Source of the DNA: Fagopyrum homotropicum | Taxonomy: Eukaryota > Streptophyta > Magnoliopsida > Caryophyllales > Polygonaceae | DNA: 64,000 nt | Assembly: GCA_033239125.1 (NCBI GenBank) | Contig: BSWB01000005.1 | Span: forward strand, 116,250,494 to 116,314,493 | Direction of reading: 5' to 3' | Part shown: one piece after another, positions 48,601 through 59,899 of the stretch | Position numbering within the stretch: the first letter of the stretch is position 1 | Layout: every line of letters begins with the position of its first letter | Translations under genes and position numbers: made by a program | The notes under the pieces: model-generated | Told to the model about the DNA's origin: nothing | The model's input: the letters and a program-made list of their open reading frames with translations, nothing else | The model's database searches: none

Positions 48601-50233
48601 CCGATGCTTCCTTAGAAGTGTCTAAGGAAATAGAAGGTGTGGGAGAAGAATCAAGAGAAGTTGAATAAGTGACACATTTGCCTTCGCCCATGGCCAAAAT
48701 TACGGCCTCTCTGCATCCTCCACGGCCGTGGTTTTGGGCGTGGAAAGGGAATACGGTTGCTCTGTTCTCTCCACGACCGTGTAACCCTCTGGAGTGAGCC
48801 ACGCTTTGGTTGGTGAAATCCACGGCCGTGGAATATAGTGTATGGCAGTGGATCCGTACATTCTCTGCATCGTCGTGGAGTTTCTCAAACTCCTCTTCAC
48901 ATACTTCTTCTTGTTCTTCTAAGGCTTCAATTGCCTCATTGCACTCCTCTTCTTCCCCTACATTCATTAGACTTATAGTAATAACCTTTTGCAAAGGATC
49001 TTTGAAGAGAATAGCACTTACCTCCTCTCTAGACAACCCTTCTTCATCTTGGATATTGAATATATCCTCATCAAAGATTGGTTCCTTCACTAGAGTGGAA
49101 AGAACAAACTCTACCTTCTCTTCTCCTATGTCAAAGGCGAGTCTAGCATTCTTGCAGTCGACTATGCAGCCGGATGTTGCAAGAAACGGTCTTCCGAGAA
49201 TGATCGGGACCGGACTATCTACAGGAATGTCAAGCACAACAAAATCAATGGGTACAAAGAATTTACCTAGCTTGACCGGGACGTCTTCTACAATACCGAC
49301 GGGACGAGTGATGGATCGATCCGTCATGTACAACGTCATCTTCACCGGTTTAGGGTCGCCTAAACCGATCTTCCTACATAATGCAAGTGGTATGATGCTC
49401 TCACTTGCTCCCAAGTCACATAATGCATCATATGTGACATCTCCCACTCCTATGGGAATACAAAATGACCCCGGATCCTTCAGCTTTGGGGGCATTTTCT
49501 CCTTCATGGTTTTGATGAGATCCGAAGAATCCGAACTCATCTTAACCTCTCCGAAATCTTCTAGCTTCCTCTTGTTGGAGAGAAGCTCCTTTAAGAACTT
49601 GCCATAAGCCGGCATACCTACAATAGCATCAATGAAAGGTATGTTAATATGCAATTTGCTCATGAGTTCTATGAACTTACCGAATTGTTTATCTAGACGC
49701 GCTCTTGCTCTAGATTGTGGGAATGGTAGGGGAGGTTTGTAAGCCGGAGGAGGAACGTAGACATCTTCCTTCTCCTTCCCCTTCTCTTTTTCTTTCTCAA
49801 CGGGGACTTCTACAAACTTAGGCTGCGGATCGGTGGTTGTCACTCCGCTCCTAGTTGTGATTGCCATCACCCTTCCCTTTGGGTTGTCCTCCGTTTTTCC
49901 TGGAAGTTTCCCTTGATTCCTAGGAACTTCCTCCGCATGGCTGAACATTTGGTTTTCTAAAACCTTTTGGGCTTTATCAACCTTAGAAATGTGATCATCA
50001 ACCTTAATGATGCGAGTCTCCAAACCTTGAAGCTTTCCGAAAATCGTTTCCAACATGGGATCGGGCTTCTCCTTCCCCGAAGTGCTTCCACCATTAGATG
50101 TTTGCCCCTGGCTTTTCAAAGGAGTGGAAGAAGAGGAAGGTGGAGTTAGTGAATTTGAATTGGAAGGATAAGAGTTACCGGAGTTTTGTTGATTGGAGCG
50201 CCAATTGTTGTTGTTTGAACCCCTATTGTTGTT
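45662..50233 (-). pseudogene. Athila pol: protease, RT, RNase H, integrase, with in-frame stops
   Basis: It is in the same frame as gag, with no frameshift. The protease has CDLGASESIIP (near 49430) and ILGRPFLAT. RT starts near 48340 (WVSPVQVVPKKGG), has MCIDYRKLN and MPFGLCNAPATF, and the catalytic FMDD near 47827. RNase H has YDASDVAIGAVLG, TTEKEFLAI and YTDHAG. Integrase has an HHCC region (HCHSLPCGGH...CCDACQR) and the acidic residues in VWGVDFMGPF, ISDGGSHF and GQVEISNREIK. Stops are at 48134 (TGA), 47882 (TAA), 46934 (TGA) and 46832-46834 (TAG); at three of these relatives have Trp and at one Gln. A linker between protease and RT (about 48690-48860) reads through two copies of the CCACGGCCGTGG module. 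Confidence 0.9.
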
Positions 50234-51574
50234 CTAATTATTGTTCCGGTTGTTGTTGTTGTTGCCATTCCAATTATTCCGGTTGTTGTTCCGGTTATTG
50301 TTGTTGTTGCGGTTTGTATTCTCACCACCGTTGCTGTTGCTGCCCAAGTAGCCAACATCTTTTCCGTTTTGCTTTGGAAAGTTGGTCTTGATAGCTTCCT
50401 TCAACTCTTTAATCTCATTGTTGAGGGAGAAAATTTGATTTTGAGCTTCATGTGTGAGCTTTGCTCCTTGCTCCACACGATTTCTCTCCACTTTCCGGTG
50501 AGAATACTTCTCTATGACCCTTGCTTGCTTCTCAATGAAGTCCCAAGCGTCATCTTCCCTCATGTCCATGAATGTACCACATGAGAGGGATTGGAGCTTG
50601 AATTGTGTCTCCACATCCAGCCCCTTATAATATATCTCTAAAAGTGCAAGCTTGGATATGCCATGATGAGGGCAATCCAATAGCAAATCCTGAAACCTTT
50701 CCCAAGATTGAAACAAACTTTCGTTAGATCTCATGGAAAATGCGTTAATCTTACCTCTTAGCTCCACCATTTTAGATGGCGGAAAGAATTTAGTGAGGAA
50801 CTCCGCGGAAAGGTCTTCCCACGTGTCTAGTTTCCTACTAGGAAGAGCTTGGTACCAAGATAATGCCTTCCCCTTCAAGGAGAAGAAGAAAGGCTTGAGC
50901 TTATAGTTGTTGGTAGTCGCGTTCTTCGGCTTCATTGTCTCCATCATACACTCAAAGTTTTGTAGGTGTTGGTGTGGAGATTCAGCGCTTGTTCCGCCAA
51001 ATTGGTTTTGGCGAACAAGAGTAATAACCTGCGGGTTGAAGCTAAACCCTTGTACATCGTCAGCATCAAAGTTCACACCTAAACGGCGTGGTTGCTGCGT
51101 TGGATCCATCCTTTGGCCAAGAGTTCTTGGCTCCTCATCCACGCGTTCGATCCTTGCGTTCCTAGGTGGAACACGGCGATTTGCAGCTGGCCGTGGAAAG
51201 AATGGATTCACATTGATCGTGGGATCAATTTCCTCTAGCGGTGGCATGGAGGAGTCGCTATCCTCATTGGATGAGTTGGCTCTAACCGATCTTCCCGGTC
51301 TCCTCCTTTTCTTTTTCTCCTTAAGGTTGTTTATTTCCAACCTCATTTGGAACATCATGTCCGTTAGATCATCAACCTTCATTTGGTGACGATCCGTCTC
51401 TTCTCTGCGTGTCTTCTCACTCCATTGGAGTTGAGCTTCCTTCTCCGCTAACTCCGATTGGAGATCACGTTCTCTTTCTTCAGCCATTTTCTTTTCCTTA
51501 CGCTTTCTCCTTAAAGTCCTCTCAAGCTCTTGATCAAGAGGTAAGAGGTCTTCGTTATTCCTAGACCTGCGCAT
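50234..51574 (-). pseudogene. Athila gag, open for 446 codons
   Basis: The N-terminus (residues about 10-95) is charged and coiled-coil-like (EKKMAEERERDLQSELAEKE). A retrotrans_gag-type domain at about residues 205-330 contains LSWYQALPSRKLDTWEDLSA, EFLTKFFPPSK and ESLFQSWERFQDLLLDCPHH. The C-terminus is an Asn-rich tract coded by AAC/AAT repeats, and the terminating TAG (50234-50236) lies inside this tract. The frame continues directly into pol, so the original product was a gag-pol polyprotein. No zinc knuckle is seen. Confidence 0.88.
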
Positions 51575-51652
51575 GCACTTGAAAAGATATCAAATAACAA
51601 GGGAAGAGCTCTCAAGCTTGACAACCGAAAACCAAATTCGGCCTAAACCAAA

Positions 51653-51670
51653 TCCCCGGCAACGGCGCCA
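51653..51670 (-). other. Primer binding site, tRNA-Asp
   Basis: TGGCGCCGTTGCCGGGGA in element sense, six bases after the 5' LTR. It is complementary to the 3' end of plant tRNA-Asp, as in other Athila elements. Confidence 0.92.
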
Positions 51671-51676
51671 AAAACT

Positions 51677-53389
51677 TGTTCGCCACTTAGCGTGCGTGCA
51701 AATAAGCTTTAATTATAAAACTAGAAATCAAGCAAGCGAACCCGCAGTGTACGGATCGATATAGTTGAGCAAGAATTCCAGAGTATCGAACACAGGGATT
51801 TGGGGGGTTAAATCCAATTATAGATTATCAAGCAAGTAAATTTATGAAGCTTTTCAAATTATTGGGAAAACAACAATCCTAAAGATTCAGGAATCCAGCT
51901 ATGGCAATCGATTCAAGATATACTAAATATATAAGGACAGAGTTAAGGTATGCAAAGGTATACGAATGTAAGGTAATCGTACGGTGAAGTTCCAAGAACC
52001 TTATATGACCCACCTAAAAGATACTCTCTATAAAGGTTGTTGAGGCTTCAGTATAGAAAGGTTCTAAGGGTAAGAATTAACGTCAAATACCCAAACTTGT
52101 AATCCAAGGATCAAGACTAACTAAACCGATTAAGGTTGTGACACTCAGAATCGAGGTAGAGGTTGTTGAGGCTTCACTACCATCTAGAAAAGGCAAGCCA
52201 AGACTAAGTTAAAGCAAATCTTTAACTTTGGATTAAAGTAAAAGCAAGTTCGTAAACTAACACAAAATTACGGGTGGATCTTGAGTTCCACGGCCGTGGA
52301 AGCTCAAGAACAGACCGTGGTTTAGGTTCGTCGGCGATTCTCTCTAACTCTCAGGGTCCAATCTGTTTACGATCGATCTATCATCATCTAAGCCACAACT
52401 ATCAACCCTTCACCTTAGAATTGCTAAAGGGTTTTAGCCAACAACAGTCATATTGATATCAAATTCAAGATTTGAAAGAATGAAAGATGAAAACTTCCGA
52501 AAACCTTGAATAACTCTTAAATCAATCTCAAGTTCACAAATCAAGAACAATAACGTCAATAGATTCGGAATAATGCAAACAATCACAATCTTAGATAAGA
52601 ACGAAGAACGGGATGTCAATCCGTCTCCTAATCAAACCTAAATAAGAAGCGAAATCTCCTTACGAACAATCTTCCGAATCTTCAACTCTTCTGTCAATCC
52701 GGAAATCTCAATGGCAAAGCGCAAATCTCTCAATCACAATCTCCGCCAAAATGCGAAATTAGGGCAATTCCAAGTGTAAGCGGAAGTGCGTCTAAGCGTA
52801 AGCGGAGGTGACGGAATCTCCCTTCTTCCGTCCTTTTATAGTGTAAGATAAAATATAAGCCCGGCCCAATTGCGTAGAAGATCGTGGCTTAAAGTATGGC
52901 GTAAAAGATCGCCAAGATCACGGTCGTGGAAGGGTTCCACGACCGTAATTTAGAGCGTGGAAATTGGTCACGGTTTGTTTCAATCCTTCCACGGCCGTAG
53001 AAGTTGCTGGAATGAACCACGCTTCCCTTGCCAAGGTTCCACGGCCGTGGACTTGAACGTGGAATGTAGTACGGCCGTATTTTAGAGCGTGGTTTAGGGG
53101 TAAACCGTAATTCTTCCTTTCCTCGTGCTATTCTTTAAGTTAGCACCTTCCTTAGCTCCTAGAGATGTCCTCAATCCTTGGACATGCTCAATCAAACTCC
53201 ATTCTTGCTCAATCCGTTCGGAAATAGCTCTTAATTGCCTACAATCAACATAAAGCTTGTGTAGATCTCTATATCGACATTATAGACAAACTAGCTCACA
53301 AATGCATCAATGCTTAATCAATGACTATCAATATGGATGAAATACACTTAGAAAACGTGCCTAAAATATCACAATATTTCATGCTAACA
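51677..53389 (-). mobile_element. 5' LTR of the Athila-type element
   Basis: A 1713 bp repeat of 38447-40159, with CCACGGCCGTGG at 52288 and 53039. It adjoins the tRNA-Asp primer site, which fixes the element's orientation. Confidence 0.92.
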
Positions 53390-56230
53390 GACTTCTTTGT
53401 CATGCCTTAGGTGCATGAGGAAGTCATTATGTGTATGGTGCGGATGAGTAGATATCATTTCATGTTAGACATCAGTTGGAAGATTGTTCTAGTCTCCTTT
53501 GAGATTGTGAGATAAAGGTCTTCTAAGGCTACGACCTTTGGAGAGATGAGTCTTGTCATTAGTGCCATATGAGCAGTGTAGATGATAACACAAGGAGGTG
53601 ATGTTTTATGATGTTATTCCATGAAGAAGATAGTTCCACGTTGGAAGATATTCCAGTGGTTTATGAGCTTATAGACGTGTTACTGAATCGTCTAGTTGCC
53701 ACCTCAGCGGAGTGTGGACATTGTTATCAAGTTGAAGTATGATAAGAGATTGATTGGGAAGACTCATATTATATGGTGCTTGTTGAGGCGTTGTAACTGA
53801 CAACTTGAAGAGTTGACTGAGACGGGCTTCTTTTGCCCTAGTGTGTTCCATGTTCCGTATTGACGACCTGATGAGTTAGCTTCAAGAAGCAATTGTGTTT
53901 TCAGGATTCCCTTGCCTTCAGGATATCACCAATTGAGGGTGAGAGAGCAGGATGTGCATAGGATAGCCTTTTGTACCCGTTATGGACACTATGAGTTGTA
54001 GTGATGCCATTTGGGTTGATGGATGCCTTAACAGTCTTCAGAGAGTTAATGAATAACATCTTTATCAATTTCCTTGATCTTGTTGTGGTGATCTTCATTG
54101 ATGACATGTCGGTATACTCTCATAGCAAAGAGTAGCAAACCGATCGTCTAAGGATTGTTCGGCAGATTTTGAGAGATAGAGGGTTGTATGCTACGCTCTC
54201 TAAATGTGAGTTGAGATGCCAGTGGTAGCCTTCTTAGGCCATGTTGTTTCCGTCAGTGGGATCGTGGTTGACCTGGCGAGGATTAAGTATGTTGTAACAT
54301 GGAAGATACTGATGAACATTAAGGAATACATAGTTTCTCGGCCCAGCCGATTACTACCAATGCTTTGAGGAAGAGATTTGTGAATGTGCATCTATTTACG
54401 AGTCTTTTGAGGAAGACCACCATAATTACGTTGTTAAGCAGTATACCAGAGCTTTGAAGAATTGAAGAGGCACTTGGCCTCTGCTTCCATTCTGTCATAG
54501 TCAGAAGATTCTGGGGATCCCATGATTTACGGTGATACATCCCAGCTAAGTTTGAGATGTGTGTTAATACCAAGGAGTGGAGTTATTGATATGTGTGTCT
54601 ACAACTGAAGACGTATGCGGAGGACTACTTGATGTATGATCTAGAGTAGCAATGGTACTTCAAGCCTTGAAGATAATACATGGGTGATGTTTCATGTCAG
54701 GTTTCCACAGACCATAGGAGTCTGAGGTACGTTTCTACGCCGTGGGAGTTGAATAACCACTAGCGTTAAGGACTCGAGTGGATCAAGACTTTAACCTGAA
54801 GATTCTATATCATTTAGAGAAGTTGAACGTTGTCACTGACAACTTGAACGGAAAGACGTCACGAGAGAAGACAATTGTGAGACTGACAGTTCAGTATCAG
54901 CTTCAGAGAGATCTAGCTTGGCTAGAGTTGGACAATCAGTTCCTTGATGAAGATACCCAGTTATACCTAGAGATTCTACTTGGTATGTTGGATGAGGTCC
55001 AACAGAAGCAGGGGACCTGCCTGGCCTTGATGAGGTTTAGAGAGAAGATGTCTCGTAATGAGGCACCACAGTTCTCTAGTAGAGCAGATGGAGTGATGGA
55101 GCGCCATGACCGCTTTTGTGTACCTACCGATGCAGAGTGGAAACAGAGAATCTTACAGTACACTCACTGCGCACCTCAGTACACCCAGGTCCAGATAGAG
55201 CATTTCCGACCTAGAGATGAGCTCCATCCACTACCAGTGCAGTAGTGTAAATGGGAAGACAACTCTATGGACTTGGTGACGGGATTGAGGCCAGAAGAGT
55301 TATTGATGTTATCTGGATTGTTGGTGACAGATTAATGAAACCGGCACGTTTCATTCCTATCAGAAAGACGTGGCCAGAGAATGAACTAGTGGGGGAGTAC
55401 ACTAAATAGATAGTGAGACTTTATGGTGCACCGAGGACGATCGTCTCTGATCATGATGAACGGTTTACCTCGAGATTTTGACAACAAATTTAGACTGCTT
55501 TGGGGACGAGTCTATACGTCATGACTACGCTTCACCCCCTGAATGATGGTCAGTCACAGAGGACCATCTAGACCCTTGATTATATAGTATAAGCTTGTCT
55601 TTTGGATTGGAAGCATGGATGTTTAGATTACCTCCCATTAATGAGTTTATTATATGACAATGATGGATGTGCATCTTTTTGGGATGGCCCTATGAGGCAA
55701 TATATAGACATAGATGTCGTATATCTTTATACCAGAAGTGACCTAGCAGTATTAGTGGAATAACACCTGATCAGATTCAGGATTTTATAGTTCAAGTAAT
55801 GTTGATTGGAAGAAGAATGTTGGTTGTACAGAGTCGCCAGATATCATATGTAGACAAGAGACGTGGACCTCTAAATTTCAAGTGAGAGCTCATGATTAGC
55901 TGAAAGTATCTCCGATGGGAGATGTCAGAGGTGTTGACATAGAAGGGAAACCGAGTTCCCAATATGTCAGTTTATTTGAGATTTTGACCAGTATTGTGAA
56001 GACAACATGATGTTTAGCTTTGCCTCTGAGGTTAGAGGATGTTCACCCCGTGTTTCTTGTGTCTCAACTGAGGGAATATATACCAGGTTTGAGACACTTT
56101 GTGAGTTATGATGATCTAGTGGTTAAGCCGAACCAAATCGTTGTTGAGCATTTGGTTACATTCTTGGAATGATATATGAGACGCTTGCATTCGAAAGACA
56201 TTCCCATATTGAGGACATAGTGGTCGAGAT
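53390..56230 (+). pseudogene. Pol of the TGGAT gypsy element, heavily degenerate
   Basis: It continues the protease region cut at 38446. RT traces include a TATCACCAATTGAGGGTGAG stretch (SGYHQLR region, about 53922) and VVVIFIDDMSVYS (about 54080-54118). RNase H traces include TDHRSLR (about 54708). The longest open frame, 54778-55245, spans the RNase H end and the start of integrase (DLAWLELDNQFLD, EAPQFSSRADG). Integrase core traces are near 55330-55470, and HPVF-VSQLREY near 56045-56080. Stops and shifts occur every few hundred bases. Much older than the Athila copy inside it. Confidence 0.82.
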
Positions 56231-56439
56231 GAGGACCTGAAGAGGCTATGTGAGATACTGAGGATAGTATCCTAAGGAACTATCCAGAGTATATGTTGGG
56301 ACAAACCCATTTGTGGGAGCACGAGTAGACCTCAGTGCTATCTTGATGAATGTTGTGCTTATGTGCTTATATGCCTTGATGTGTTATTTCATGCTAGCTA
56401 TGATGTGATTTATGATCTTAGTAGATCTTGATGTGCTAG

Positions 56440-56800
56440 CGTGATGTATGTCATAGCTGGAGATGATTATTTCCTCCATGCTATTTGAGTATGTTTTATA
56501 TTTATAGCTGGAGATGGTTCTTTCCTCCATGCTATTTGAGTGTGATTAGGATTCAGTTGGAGATGGTTCTTTCCTTCATGCTACCTCGATGGACATAGTT
56601 TCAGTGGAGATGTGATTCCTCCATGCGACATATATGTTTATGGTTTTGGCTAGAGACGTATTTCCTCTATGCATGTGATATGTTTTGGCTAGAGACGTAT
56701 TTCCTCTATGCCCGTCATATGTTTTGGCTGGATATGTGCTTCCTCTATGCCTTGTGATGTGGTATGGCGAGAGATGTGATTCATCTATGCCTTTAGGTAG
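56440..56800 (+). repeat. Degenerate tandem repeat between integrase and the polypurine tract
   Basis: Seven to nine units of about 45-70 bp, each with a form of GGCTGGAGATG...TTTCCTC(C/T)ATGC. They lie in the 3' untranslated part of the element. Confidence 0.75.
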
Positions 56801-56979
56801 TGTTATGGCCCTGTTTTCTGGAGTTGATGATTTCTCCATGTTGATGTTTGAGGTTATAGATTGTTATAGGTAATGATCTTCTGAGCGGAGATGTGATACC
56901 TCTGATAGAGAGAGTGAGAGTTATACCTCGGCTTATGGGTCCGAGAGACTTTAGGATTTTGCAAGTTTCGGGACGAAAC

Positions 56980-56999
56980 TTGTTTTTAGGGGGGTGAGA
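56980..56999 (+). other. Polypurine tract region
   Basis: TTTTTAGGGGGGTGAGA sits directly before the 3' LTR, after the shared TTTCGGGACGAAACTT motif. Confidence 0.8.
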
Positions 57000-58946
57000 T
57001 GTAAGAGCCTTAGTCTTCGAGAGATCCCGCACCTGCGCTTCCGCTGAGGCACAACTGCCTTTCTTCCTTGGAGATGCAGTGGGCCGCCCCTGCGCCCCTG
57101 CCTGGCCGCCCTTGCAGTTCTGTGAGCCGCCCCAGCGGCCAGGCTAGCCGCCCTTGCGGTTTATGGTGGGTTGTAGCCGTCTTCTTTGACCCGAGCTTTG
57201 CTTTTTGACCCCTCTTTCCTTTATAAGCTTCTCCTCATTTCCTTCTAATGAGGGTTAGGTATCTTCAGCCCCATCTCTCTCCCTACGTACTTCATCTTCT
57301 CCTCTCTTTTCCCTTGGATCATCTTGATCTTCTTTGAGCTTGATTGAGTTTGTGAGAGATCCTTGATGGCTTTGCTTGCTGTTGTTGATGGTTGTTGCTG
57401 TTGTGCTTGCTGATAGCCAGCCTTGAGGTTTTGGGATGGTGTTCTGCTCTGAGTTAAGCTCAGCTTGGTAAGCTTCTATGGCTTCCCCTCTTTCTTTCTT
57501 CTTTTCCCTCTTGCCTTAGCCTAGCTTAGATCCCTTAGGTTTGGATCTTGTTCTAGCCATGATTGGCTTATGTTGATATATATATGTGTATGTTTCTGTA
57601 TGTATGTGTGTTGGACGAAGAAGAAGTGAAGGAATCAAAGGAAGAAGTGAAGAAGGAGCTAAAGGTTGTCTCTACACATCAGCCGCCCCTGCGCCACCTC
57701 TAGACCGCCCCTGTGCCAGCAGTGAGCCGCCCCTGCGCCACCTCCTAGCTGCCCCTGCGGCCACCTACACCAGCTTGGTGTTGCACTTGGTTCTGCAGGT
57801 GTGTGTTGCTTCTAGGCCTTCCTTAGGGTGCCTTTGTTCCCTCCTTTCCTAGTATGAGTGTATAGGATCATGCTAGGTGTGTGAGGATGTGTTTGGTTGA
57901 GGTTATGATCGGTCTATGCCTTGTATGGCTTTAAGGACTTAGGTTATTGTTGGTTGAGGTTGCGAGGTTGAGTATGATCCCTATGGATCCCTTTGGGTCT
58001 AGGTGTGACCCCTTTGATGAATAGAGGTTGATATATTTTTATGCCTTGTTATTAGGCAGTGCCCCTCTCTCGGATTAGAGGTTGGTTATGGTTGATCGTG
58101 TTTGAGTTGTGTACGAGATTGAGGTAAGTCCGTAGGACTTACTTAGCTACCATCCCTATATTGGGTGTTTGCATGAGTGATGTGTGCATTATATGTTGCT
58201 ATGATAGCATGAGATGCCGCTTATACCGACCTATGTTTTATTATTTGCCCCGTATGCGTGGCTGTGATAACCTTTCTCTTTCATTCCGCCGTGGAGTTTG
58301 GGAGGTTCTCTTGAGTCAGGCCAGACCTGGTATACGGGGAGGGCACAACACCACTCCCATAGGGTACACGGGTTGTGTGACCGATTCCACTCCAGATGGC
58401 TAGCAGGCTCACAGGCGAGGATGTATCGATCCTCGTATCACATATTTTCATCTATGGATATATATACGATTTGAGTGAATGACCATTATATAAAGATGAT
58501 ATAATGGGTAAATGTGATAGCATGCTGATGTGTTTATCTTTCATGATTGTGTTTGTGTTTATGCATTACCTCATATATGTATGGTTAGCTAACGGTTTTA
58601 TACCGTGTTGTAGATATTTACAGGTTAGGCGTTGCTGAGTGATCTGGCAGGGTGACAGGCCGAGGACTCTCGTATATTAGGTGGTTGGTTTAGGTTTGTT
58701 GTGTTTCCCTCCTGCGTGTGGATGATCTTTTGTACCTCCTGTGTGAGGATGTTGTTTTATATACTCGGCTATGTTGTTGTTTTACCTTTGGGTCGTACAG
58801 TTTATACTGTTTTATGTATTTTTTTTTATATCTGTCAATGCCATGTTGTAAGGTTCAGTGAACTTGTTGTCAAGTTAGGGTCAGGATCCATTGTGAGATC
58901 CTAACCCAATGTGGCACTCCGAGTCCTGCGGATTCGGGGTGTTACA
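57000..58946 (+). mobile_element. 3' LTR of the TGGAT gypsy element
   Basis: 1947 bp, the complete version of this LTR. Two clusters of GCCGCCCCTGCG-type units lie at about 57076-57160 and 57680-57765. The shared modules GTAAGTCCGTAGGACTTAC (58124) and AACGGTTTTATACCGT (58582) are present. It is followed by the second TGGAT. Confidence 0.92.
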
Positions 58947-58959
58947 TGGATGGCCTTAG

Positions 58960-59272
58960 AAGTTGACAAGTGGGCAAAATGAGAGCAGTAAGCTTATCGT
59001 TTAATCATGAGAACAAATTCGTAATTATTATTATTTTTGTTACGAATGTGTCATATCGTTTAATGTATTATTTATAGTTATTGTTGGTTGAGTGAATTAT
59101 TCGTAGTTATTGTTGGTTGAATGGATTATTCCTAATTATTATTATTCGTAGTTATTATTAATTATGATATCTGCTCTAAATCTCGATCCTTAATACTCAT
59201 CATCCGACGGTCTAAGATTGTTCTCATGATTACACGATAAGCCTGTTCTCATGGGAACCGCACCCTATATAT
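58960..59272. mobile_element. Small inverted-repeat element (MITE-like)
   Basis: Inverted repeats of 25 bp lie at 58992-59016 and 59218-59242 with one mismatch; weaker pairing extends outward on both sides. The interior is AT-rich and noncoding, with repeated TTATTGTTGGTTGA segments. A target duplication was not identified, so the class is open. Confidence 0.45.
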
Positions 59273-59529
59273 ATATAGATTAGTTTCAATATAGTGTTGT
59301 ATTCAAACATTTTATATCATTATTTATGCATTTTATTGAACTTACAAAAAAAATTGTAAAAGTGTATGAATCATATAATAGAACTAACATAACAAAAAAA
59401 AATGAACGAAATGTACAAAAATTTTGAACGAAAAAGTGATTTTTAGAAAAATGACATGCGTCACAACGACAACGCTTCATAATGCCATATATGAGCTCTG
59501 TACTTGAACCAAGACCATAAAGTAAACTA

Positions 59530-59850
59530 TATAAAATAACAAAATAATTTAACGATAACGGCAAATAACAAAAACGAGAAATTAAAAGGCAAAATAAAAA
59601 AAGTTCACGATAATGACAATATAACAAAACGGGAATTTAACGATTATAGTAAAATAACAAAACGAGTATTTCACGATAATAGTAAAATAAAAATAAAAAA
59701 GAAGAAAATTTAACGATAACGACACAATAACAAAAATGAGACTTTAAAGTAACGGAAAAATAACAAAAATGATGCTTTAACATAATGTTAAAATGAGAAA
59801 AATAAAAATTTATGATAACGACAAAAAAATGAAATGTAATTTATTGTTAA
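59530..59850. repeat. AT-rich degenerate tandem repeat
   Basis: Units of about 40-50 bp with the core TTTAACGATAACGACAAAATAAC, or close variants, recur about seven times. There is no coding content. 59273-59530 is AT-rich with nothing recognised. Confidence 0.65.
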
Positions 59851-59899
59851 AGATAAATATTAACAAATATTAAAAAAAATGTGACAACCATCATGGCGG

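Larger units (their letters stand above)
38447..53389 (-). mobile_element. Athila-type Ty3/gypsy element, full length
   Basis: Two 1713 bp LTRs bound it, with target duplication GACTT (38442-38446 and 53390-53394). Read on the minus strand: 5' LTR, tRNA-Asp primer site, one long gag-pol frame, spacer, an Athila-type ORF in the env position, 3' noncoding, polypurine tract, 3' LTR. The LTRs differ at about 30 positions by eye (under 2%), so the insertion is fairly recent. A same-family solo LTR interrupts the Athila ORF. Confidence 0.93.
33557..58946 (+). mobile_element. Ty3/gypsy element holding nested insertions
   Basis: The outer LTRs start TGTAAGAGCC and end GGGGTGTTACA, and the whole is flanked by TGGAT (33552-33556 and 58947-58951). 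Taking out the solo LTR (36060-38158) and the Athila element (38447-53389) leaves about 8.3 kb with primer site, gag, protease remnant, RT, RNase H, integrase and polypurine tract in order. It is older than both inserts. Pol is heavily degenerate while the gag frame is still open. Confidence 0.92.

Noticed and set aside
48810..49607. 265-codon plus-strand frame opposite pol
   Set aside because: It is the shadow of the conserved protease region on the other strand.
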